64,000 bases of DNA from Bacteroides caecigallinarum (GTDB lineage: Bacteria > Bacteroidota > Bacteroidia > Bacteroidales > Bacteroidaceae): contig NZ_JACJLQ010000005.1 in NCBI RefSeq assembly GCF_016902295.1, positions 50,892 to 114,891 of the forward strand, read 5' to 3'. The translations under genes were made by a program, and so were the position numbers. The notes below the pieces were generated by a model. It had not been told where the DNA came from and ran no database searches. It saw nothing but the letters and a program-made list of their open reading frames with translations. Numbering within the stretch: position 1 is the first letter of the stretch; every line of letters starts with the position of its first letter. Shown here piece by piece: positions 57,339-64,000 of the stretch.

Positions 57339-59300
57339 TTATTCCCAACCTGGATTCTGTGGAAATTCCGGATAAAGGTAAACGTCATCATCAGGAAGTG
57401 GGAACCAATAATGCTTGGTACCGAATACACGTTTTACTAATAACTCATGACGATAATTAGCCACTTGAGCCTCTTTAGGATCATTGTTTTTATAAAAATC
57501 ATCATTTTCTAAACGATCAAACTCTACTGCATATTTTTCAGTATAAGGCGATTCAGTAAGTAATAACCAACGCTGAAGGTCATTAAAACGAAAGCCCTCC
57601 ATAGAAAGCTCTACAGCACGCTCACGACGTATTTCGTCCATAAACTTATTTCTGTCAGCAGCGTATGAATCAGCTACTTCACCAGCACCGCAACGATTAC
57701 GGATTGTATTAATTGCATCTAAAGCTGTTTTAGTAAAATTAGAACTTTTTCCTGATGCTCCACCAACAGCAGCACAAGCTTCCGCATACATAAGATAAAT
57801 GTCAGCCAAACGCATATACGGCAAATATGTATGAAGAGCACTACCCCAGTCATATTCTTTATCACCTACGTTACAAGTATGAGGAACTAATTTCTGGAAA
57901 AAATAACCAGTGCGACTTCCCATATCATCTGAACGCATTTCCTCACCACTACTTGAAAGATTAAGATATGCATAAGGTTTTTGTGCATCATTAAGCTTAT
58001 CTTCAGCTAAAACATAATGAAAGCCATCAAATACTATATCGTGATAGAAACGTGGATCACGATTCTTGAATGGATGAGTTGGATCGAAACCTGAATTAGG
58101 ATCATCTATAGGCAAGCCATTAGCCATTCCATACATTTCAACCAGATTTGCTGTAGGAAGATGAATAATAACATCATGTTCAACCAAACTTGCTACCTTT
58201 GGTCCCCACAATTTTGACATATTCCAGTTTGAATTATTACCATCAGTACCACCAGAACTACCTGAAGGTCCTCTAAATATAGCTTCTACTGAACCAGGCA
58301 TCTGCCAGTTTTGGCGACGAGTATAAAAAATGTCGGAATAACAAGTAGTTGCACTCGCAGCTTTCTCATGGTCGTAAATATTTGAATAACTAAATTCAGC
58401 CAAAGCATATTGTGTTTGGTTATTTTCCACAAGTGTAAGCAATTCTCCAAAGGCTTCAGCAGCTTTCTGACAATATGTCTCATCATAATTATAAGTTTGA
58501 GAGCCACCTAATTGAGCGCCATTCTTCATTAATGGACTTCCGGCCCACAGATAATTCTTTCCTAAATACCCTAAAGCCATAATTTTATTAATGCGTAACT
58601 GATTCCTACCGACAGTTGCTTGACCCGCACTTGAATCATCCCAATTTATAGGCAATAAATCAGCCGCACGCCTGAAATCTTCCGCAGCCTTGTCTGCACA
58701 TTCCTGATAAGAAAGACGAGGTAATGTTAAATCCTGTGTAGCATCAAGCTCTTGGTCAATATAAGGAAGTCCTCCCCAATATGTCATCATCTCAAAATGC
58801 CACCAGGCACGGAAAAAATAAAGCTGACCAGCTATCAGATTTTTCTCATCTTCTGTTCCAATCATTTTATCCAAATTAGCTAGGCCTATATTACATTTGC
58901 GAATACAATACCAAGCATGTCCCCACAATGAATGGTGAAAACTATCGGTAGATGTAGGGTTATTTGTACCTGTCATCAACCAAGTCTGTCCATTACTATA
59001 CCAATTACGAAAATTACCCAAATCAACCTGGTTAGTCATGTGGGCATTTCCTAAAGAGTTAAAAAGTTCATCGTCACCCCAATTCCAAGAAGTACAATAA
59101 TTACATTTCTCCTTATCAGGAATACAATTATAAATTTCTTCTACAAATCCCTGAAAGTTACGAAAATCTTTAAATGCATCTTCTTTATTTACTGTAGCTT
59201 CTGGGCTCTTGTCCAGGTAGTCTTCACACGAAGTCATACCGCAACCTATTGCCAATGACAAAAGCGCTATATATATATTTTTTTTTCTCATACTATTCAT
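57339..59300 (-). CDS. SusD-like surface glycan-binding lipoprotein (XusB-like)
   Basis: 653 aa. Lipobox IGCGMTSCEDYLDKSP. Family C-terminal motif DEIRRERAVELSMEGFRFNDLQRW, and PLPDDDVYLYPEFPQNPGW at the end. Partner of the SusC 4 bp upstream. It may be translated in a coupled way, as only four bases separate the genes. Confidence 0.94.
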   Translation of the reverse strand: MNSMRKKNIYIALLSLAIGCGMTSCEDYLDKSPEATVNKEDAFKDFRNFQGFVEEIYNCIPDKEKCNYCTSWNWGDDELFNSLGNAHMTNQVDLGNFRNWYSNGQTWLMTGTNNPTSTDSFHHSLWGHAWYCIRKCNIGLANLDKMIGTEDEKNLIAGQLYFFRAWWHFEMMTYWGGLPYIDQELDATQDLTLPRLSYQECADKAAEDFRRAADLLPINWDDSSAGQATVGRNQLRINKIMALGYLGKNYLWAGSPLMKNGAQLGGSQTYNYDETYCQKAAEAFGELLTLVENNQTQYALAEFSYSNIYDHEKAASATTCYSDIFYTRRQNWQMPGSVEAIFRGPSGSSGGTDGNNSNWNMSKLWGPKVASLVEHDVIIHLPTANLVEMYGMANGLPIDDPNSGFDPTHPFKNRDPRFYHDIVFDGFHYVLAEDKLNDAQKPYAYLNLSSSGEEMRSDDMGSRTGYFFQKLVPHTCNVGDKEYDWGSALHTYLPYMRLADIYLMYAEACAAVGGASGKSSNFTKTALDAINTIRNRCGAGEVADSYAADRNKFMDEIRRERAVELSMEGFRFNDLQRWLLLTESPYTEKYAVEFDRLENDDFYKNNDPKEAQVANYRHELLVKRVFGTKHYWFPLPDDDVYLYPEFPQNPGWE

Positions 59301-59304
59301 TATA

Positions 59305-62300
59305 TTATAATGTGAATTTTATACCTAAATTATAACGTTTCACAGTAGGATAAGCTCCTAAATAGCCAGCACCAGAAAGATTTGCCTCACGGTCATCAGG
59401 CATACGTGTCCATAACCATAGATTATTACCGTTAAGATAAATCTTAAGATTACTGATACCCAACTTTTGTACCCATCCCTTTGTCCATGTATAAGCTATT
59501 TCAACATTTTTCAAACGGATATATGAACCATCATACATATATTGCGTACCGTCATAATAAGTAGGCTTCGAATTCCAGCGAGGAACAACAATATCTGCAT
59601 TTGGTTCATCTTTTGACCACCATGTTCCTGCATCGTAAACAGTATTTAAGTTATTTTCCAAACTTTTTAAAGCAACATCACGTGTAACATTATTAACGCC
59701 ATAGAACTGTGCAAAGGCACTAAAGCCTTTCCATTCAAATCCAATCGTAGCATTGTATGTATTTTCAGGCGAACTCGTATATCCATAAGGAACAGAGTCT
59801 TTACTGTCTATAACACCATCACCATTATAATCAACAATATAATAGTCTCCAACCAATTTTTGAGAGTCACTTGAATCATGAGCTGGACTACCAAACATCT
59901 GATCATAATTTTGGATAAAACCATTGTCAATATAAGAATAATATTGACCAACACCGTGTCCCGCAGCCTTCTGATATGCAGGTCGCAAAGCTTGATCATC
60001 CTTCACAAGTACAACATTACGAGCATGAGTCATATTAAAATTACCCCAAAGACGCAATCCATTCGCTAAAACTTTATTTAAACGTAATTCTAATTCATAA
60101 CCTGTTGTACGGATTTTTCCTTTATTTATTGAAGGAGGTGTTCCGCCAAAATAAGAAGGTATTGAACGATCACTACCAAATACAAATATATTCGAACGAG
60201 TATCACGGAAAAATTCAACACTACCTGCCATTAATCCTTCAAAGAAAGAGTAATCTATACCTAAATTCATTTTTTCCACGACTTCCCACTGTATGTCTTC
60301 ATTGCCAATAGCAGATTCATACCACCAAGTATAAATACTTTCAGCATGGTTCAAATCCAAACGAGTGTGACCCGCATATTTCCATGAATCCATGTACAAC
60401 CAACGACGTGATTCATCAAATGGATCTCCAAGTTGGTCGGAGCCAATCTCACCATACGATGCACGAATCTTCATCATATCAAGAATTTTTTTCTCACGAA
60501 GATAACGCATAAAAGGTTCTTCACTGACCATCCATCCTATAGCACCAGAATTAAAGAAAGCAAAACGATTCTCAGGGCTAAACTTTTCTGAACCGTTATA
60601 CGCACCATTATATTCTACAAAATATCTATTAGCAAAATCATAAGTAACACGAAAAGCCCAGTCTTCACGATAAGTAGGCATCACACTACCTCTTGCATTC
60701 TCCTGACGGCTAAATAATCCCATAGCAGTCATATTATGTTTACCAAAAGAACGCGCCCAACTTAACTGTGCCTGATAATACAAATTTCTTATTGTTCTAC
60801 TGTTATCTACAGATCCAGACTGTGTACTCCAATTTATACCCTGCGACCAATCAAATCCTTGATTGGTATCATATGATTGTCCCCAAACCACCTGACCGGT
60901 TTCCGGATCGATCCACTTAGTTTGCGCATTATTATATAAATCATTAATTCCACGATTATTCTCAACAAACTCATTATCCCATGATATTGTAGCTCTTGCG
61001 ACAAGACCTTTTGTTATAAAAGATAAATCCTGTTCCAAAGTAAAGTCTGTATTAATGCGTGTTGTCGTTGTCTGCATTGTTCCACTAATTGCAATATTCT
61101 GTACTGAATTTGTTGTATTTGAAACTTTAGGATAAAAACCCCAACTACCATCAGAATATTGAGGCAAAAACACATCAGACGGAATATTATATACACCAGA
61201 CCATTGCTGACCTATCTGCCATTCAGAATTTCCCGAATTACTCCATGGTGATTTTCTAATACCATTTGAACCAGCCAAATTTACTTTCAACACAGTACTT
61301 TTTGTAATATTAAAATCAATATTACTACGTACATTTACACGGTCATATCCATAACCAGAATTATAGCCACGTCCATTATCATAAACTCGGAAAAGGTCTC
61401 CTTCATGTACATAATCTGCTGAAGCAAAATATTTTACAAACTTTGTACCACCACTAATATTAATATTAGCATTATAAGACATTGTATTATCTTTAAACAG
61501 TGCCTTCTGCCAATCAACATTAGGATAACGCTCCATTTGTTCAATAGTAGTCTGATTGCGATAGTTATTAATAAATTCTTGAGAACGAATGTCAGCCCAT
61601 GATTGTGGAGCCAATGCCAATTCATGTTCAATCGCAATATTACGAAACATTAAAGCATCATAAGAATCATATTTATTAGGTAATTTAGACGGTGATTTCA
61701 AAGTAGCGTTAAAACCAACATCAATTTTAGCACTTCCCTCCATACCACGTTTAGTAGTTATCAATATAACACCATTTGCACCTTTGACACCGTACACAGC
61801 TGTAGCAGATGCATCTTTCAAAACTGAAATAGATTGAACTGATGTTATATCTACCGAACTCATAGGACGTTCAATTCCATCAACCAAAACCAACGGTTCT
61901 TCATTGTTGTTCCACGAACTTGCTCCACGAATAGTAATTTTCGGGTCTTCTTCACCTGGCATACCAGTACCTGCAGTTGTTACAACACCTGGTAAATTAC
62001 CTGTTAACGCTGCACCGATATCAGAAACACCTGCAGCACGTTCCAAAACCTTACCCGTTGTTTGTGTAATAGCACCTACAACTGAAGCCTTTTTCTGTTG
62101 TCCATAACCTACTACAACAACTTCTTCAAGCATTTCTGAATCCTCACGCAATACAACTACAATCATGTTGCGTCCGTTCACTTTGACTTCCTGAGGAGTC
62201 ATACCTAAATAAGAGACTGTCAATACAGCGTTTTTATCTGGAACCTCCAAAGTAAAGTTTCCATCAAAATCCGCTACGGTTCCCACAGTACTTTGACTTT

Positions 62301-62493
62301 TCAATACAATAGCCGCACCAATCAACGGCTCATCATTTGAATCAAGCACTTTTCCGTTTACTACAAATCCCTGAGCCATCAAAGAAGCACTACCAGAGAT
62401 AAACAATAAAAGAAAAACTGCGATTTGTGCGAGATAATGTTTCTTCCTATCATAAGAAAACATCTCAATAAACTTTTGTCTTATGTTTTTCAT
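59305..62493 (-). CDS. SusC-like TonB-dependent transporter (XusA-like)
   Basis: 1062-aa outer-membrane importer of oligosaccharides, first gene of the PUL core operon. A signal peptide ends near SGSASLMAQ. CarboxypepD_reg-like domain (about 43-118, VNGKVLDSNDEPLIGAAIV), TonB-box-like LEEVVVVGYGQQKKASVVGA (about 127-146), plug with PLVLVDGIERPM and GANGVILITTKRG, then a barrel ending YLGAYPTVKRYNLGIKFTL. It imports xylan fragments made at the surface by GH10 and GH5. Confidence 0.96.
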   Translation of the reverse strand: MKNIRQKFIEMFSYDRKKHYLAQIAVFLLLFISGSASLMAQGFVVNGKVLDSNDEPLIGAAIVLKSQSTVGTVADFDGNFTLEVPDKNAVLTVSYLGMTPQEVKVNGRNMIVVVLREDSEMLEEVVVVGYGQQKKASVVGAITQTTGKVLERAAGVSDIGAALTGNLPGVVTTAGTGMPGEEDPKITIRGASSWNNNEEPLVLVDGIERPMSSVDITSVQSISVLKDASATAVYGVKGANGVILITTKRGMEGSAKIDVGFNATLKSPSKLPNKYDSYDALMFRNIAIEHELALAPQSWADIRSQEFINNYRNQTTIEQMERYPNVDWQKALFKDNTMSYNANINISGGTKFVKYFASADYVHEGDLFRVYDNGRGYNSGYGYDRVNVRSNIDFNITKSTVLKVNLAGSNGIRKSPWSNSGNSEWQIGQQWSGVYNIPSDVFLPQYSDGSWGFYPKVSNTTNSVQNIAISGTMQTTTTRINTDFTLEQDLSFITKGLVARATISWDNEFVENNRGINDLYNNAQTKWIDPETGQVVWGQSYDTNQGFDWSQGINWSTQSGSVDNSRTIRNLYYQAQLSWARSFGKHNMTAMGLFSRQENARGSVMPTYREDWAFRVTYDFANRYFVEYNGAYNGSEKFSPENRFAFFNSGAIGWMVSEEPFMRYLREKKILDMMKIRASYGEIGSDQLGDPFDESRRWLYMDSWKYAGHTRLDLNHAESIYTWWYESAIGNEDIQWEVVEKMNLGIDYSFFEGLMAGSVEFFRDTRSNIFVFGSDRSIPSYFGGTPPSINKGKIRTTGYELELRLNKVLANGLRLWGNFNMTHARNVVLVKDDQALRPAYQKAAGHGVGQYYSYIDNGFIQNYDQMFGSPAHDSSDSQKLVGDYYIVDYNGDGVIDSKDSVPYGYTSSPENTYNATIGFEWKGFSAFAQFYGVNNVTRDVALKSLENNLNTVYDAGTWWSKDEPNADIVVPRWNSKPTYYDGTQYMYDGSYIRLKNVEIAYTWTKGWVQKLGISNLKIYLNGNNLWLWTRMPDDREANLSGAGYLGAYPTVKRYNLGIKFTL

Positions 62494-62626
62494 TTATACA
62501 AATAATTAAAAAATAAAAATTAAATAGTAACTAAGGAAGCTAATTAATTTCATCTAACTACCATTTGTCATACACATACGCATTTTCATTTAAGATTACA
62601 CAATATTATACACTTTTTACACAAAG

Positions 62627-62734
62627 CAAAATTAATTCATAATATTCATATATATATAATTACATGTTACAATATATATATTATACATTACACATTGTGG
62701 TACATTTGTTACATTTATTTTCATGAATGTTACA
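62627..62734 (-). promoter_or_regulatory. susC operon promoter with four-step HTCS operator ladder
   Basis: On the plus strand TTACA occurs at 62667, 62688, 62709 and 62730, each exactly 21 bp apart. In full, minus-strand half-sites read TGTAACAT (62734), TGTAACAA (62713), TGTAATGT (62692) and TGTAACAT (62671). The last ends 29 nt before the -7 box TAATTTTG (62634-62627). No -33 is seen, as expected for an activated promoter. It implies a leader of about 130 nt. Confidence 0.7.
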
Positions 62735-63059
62735 TTTACCCATTCCAGAAGGCTTTGAAAGCCATTTTATATCAAAAAAACATATATAAAAAGGAGGTAT
62801 ATAATAAGCATAAAATAGGATACATATTTCTTAAGTAATAGTTGTTCCTCAATATAAAATCACAATATTACATCAGCTATAAGCATTAATTTACAACAGA
62901 GTAATATTTTTCAGGACATAAAAGAAACACTTAAAAACGAATTAATACTTTATTTTGTTATGTAAAAATATTATATGAAATAGCCTATGAATATATCATT
63001 TATGATTGCTTCACTACAGGTGGAAAAGTATAATGCCGAATCAAATAAAACTATACCCA
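62735..63059. other. AT-rich non-coding stretch
   Basis: Upstream of the susC operator to the edge of the intron-like sequence. Very AT-rich, without a convincing reading frame, hairpin or RNA gene. It may be a remnant of what preceded the PUL. Confidence 0.5.
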
Positions 63060-63640
63060 TATCTACAAAAACGAGGTGTGTCAAATTGACACCCTCTACT
63101 TCACTACATCATCAACCGTTCACATGCTGGTCTACATTCACTAATACTCTTTGGTTCAGTCCTATTTCTTTAAGGGTTGCACAAATCTTCAGTTTTTTGC
63201 ATTTGTTCCAACTTACGGTAGTTCTCAATTCTGCCGTTTAATTAAAGTTCGGTCCTTCACATTCTGCGTTTGCGCGCTACTATGACCACTACTGACTTCT
63301 CACGGAAAGCTCTACTCCGCAGATTTCGATTGTTTTTTACTATTCTCGTGCGTCCGTGAGTCCTTATCGGATTAGAGTATTAACTTTCCATCTTACGTCT
63401 GCTCCATATTTTCGCAAGCTTAAGGAAACTATATTAACCGTTCCGAATAATTATATGACTTTGACTTGATTTGCAGTCTTATCTACAGACGTATGCCTCA
63501 TATGAAGTTTCTGCCCGTCAAACCAAATGTTTGCCGCCTGCTTCTTTCAGAAGCTACATCACGATGAACACCCTTGCTTTTGGCTGTATGATTTCCGCTT
63601 TTAGGACTCATTAGGAACTTGCACCCGTTAGCTAATACTC
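63060..63640 (-). mobile_element. Group II intron 5'-domain-like sequence, truncated
   Basis: On the minus strand from about 63626 the text starts GTGCAAGTTCC, close to the GUGYG intron 5' end. It continues with structured, GC-richer sequence, including a pairing GGACTCACGGA..TCCGTGAGAAGTC and GGTCATAGTAGC typical of intron domains I-III. It fades near 63070 without an intact reverse transcriptase frame; a GTGTCAA/TTGACAC palindrome is at 63078-63092. Assigned by resemblance, so moderate confidence. Confidence 0.4.
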
Positions 63641-63652
63641 ATGCCAAGCATA

Positions 63653-64000
63653 ATCGAGTAGGAGTTAAACATTAATCATAGGTGTTTATCTCCTATTTTC
63701 ATGTTCACCGACCTCTCACACCACCGTACTTGCCGTTCGGCATACGGCGGTTCCTATTTTGGATGCCATTCGAGATACGAGCCCATTAAGGTAGGATATC
63801 CTGCCTTTCGCAGGCTATCATTATTTATCGCCACTTTCAATATAGGACTATCAGCGATACGCCAATAACCTTTGCGAGTGTTACCCCATTCCCGTGCATT
63901 GTATTTTTCTATACCACATTTAATGAGGTTTGCCACCTTGGTCTTGGGTTTCTTCCAAGCTTTCCATATACACATACGTATTCTCCGTCTTAACCACTCA
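63653..64000 (-). mobile_element. Group II intron, 3' part
   Basis: After the maturase stop the minus strand folds as domain V (63750-63721: CCGCCGTA, TGCC-GAAC-GGCA, two-base bulge AG, TACGGTGG). Domain VI follows (63659-63671 pairing with 63683-63695, one mismatch) and a 3' end CTCGAT near 63653. The element runs off the window at 64000. Confidence 0.8.
63754..64000 (-). CDS. Group II intron reverse transcriptase/maturase, C-terminal part
   Basis: Only the last about 80 residues are in the window; the frame is open to the edge. RMCIWKAWKKPKTK then ANLIKCGI, NTRKGYWRIADSPILKVAI and a final GYPTLMGSYLEWHPK are the maturase/thumb and C-terminal region of bacterial group II intron proteins. 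The stop is TAG at 63754, a few bases before domain V, as expected for an ORF looped out of domain IV. Confidence 0.88.
   Translation of the reverse strand, partial: EWLRRRIRMCIWKAWKKPKTKVANLIKCGIEKYNAREWGNTRKGYWRIADSPILKVAINNDSLRKAGYPTLMGSYLEWHPK

Noticed and set aside
62987..63241. 84-aa open frame on the plus strand near the intron
   Set aside because: Opposite to intron-like sequence, no recognisable protein features.

Overview
The window looks like a chromosomal segment of a gut-type Bacteroidales bacterium (Bacteroides, Phocaeicola or Prevotella relatives). The evidence is paired SusC/SusD genes, a hybrid two-component regulator, DUF2027-Smr, DUF4435 and DUF1735 proteins, and promoters of the Bacteroides sigma-factor type (TTTG, about 19-21 bp, TAnnTTTG). 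The species cannot be fixed from the sequence alone.

Left part (1-25,000) is mostly housekeeping. In order it holds a YbdG-like mechanosensitive channel, an AspT/YidE-type antiporter, an SF1 helicase and an EamA transporter. Next come a small ABC-type ATPase plus DUF4435/TOPRIM-like pair that resembles PARIS/OLD-type defence modules, and a lone ATPase_2-family STAND-like ATPase with operator-like repeats upstream. A MATE exporter/thioesterase/Smr operon, queA and a Nudix hydrolase follow. The part ends with the iron-sulfur assembly operon sufBCDS behind cvpA, the rimP-nusA-infB operon, and tRNA-Phe.

Right part (25,161-62,493) is one large polysaccharide utilisation locus (PUL). A tandem SusC-SusD-SusC-SusD set, a DUF1735/DUF4361 surface lipoprotein, a GH10 xylanase split by two carbohydrate-binding modules and a GH5 enzyme form one leftward operon. 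Its order matches the xusABCDE-xyn10C xylan cluster known from Prevotella and Bacteroides. A second leftward operon of nine genes carries two AXH-like GH43-CBM6 enzymes, another GH43, GH97, GH31, GH2, two CE1-like esterases and an orphan CBM32-like protein. A short rightward unit carries a GH43 and a second GH97. A hybrid two-component system (HTCS) sits at the left edge. The set fits a complex, highly decorated glucuronoarabinoxylan such as cereal bran xylan: the backbone is cut by GH10/GH5, and arabinose, galactose, xylose and acyl side groups are removed by the rest.

The most interesting signal is regulatory. All three PUL transcription units carry TGTAACAT-like half-sites 21 bp apart, with the nearest half-site exactly 29 nt from the -7 box. 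This is a likely operator for the local HTCS. The susC promoter extends it to a ladder of four half-sites. Other structure includes a 22-bp-period palindrome array (9362-9444), a scar of a deleted secreted-protein gene next to a perfect 21-bp inverted repeat (47071-47178), and an attenuator-like hairpin ahead of rimP-nusA-infB. Group II intron sequence at the right end has a 3' part followed by what looks like a 5' part.
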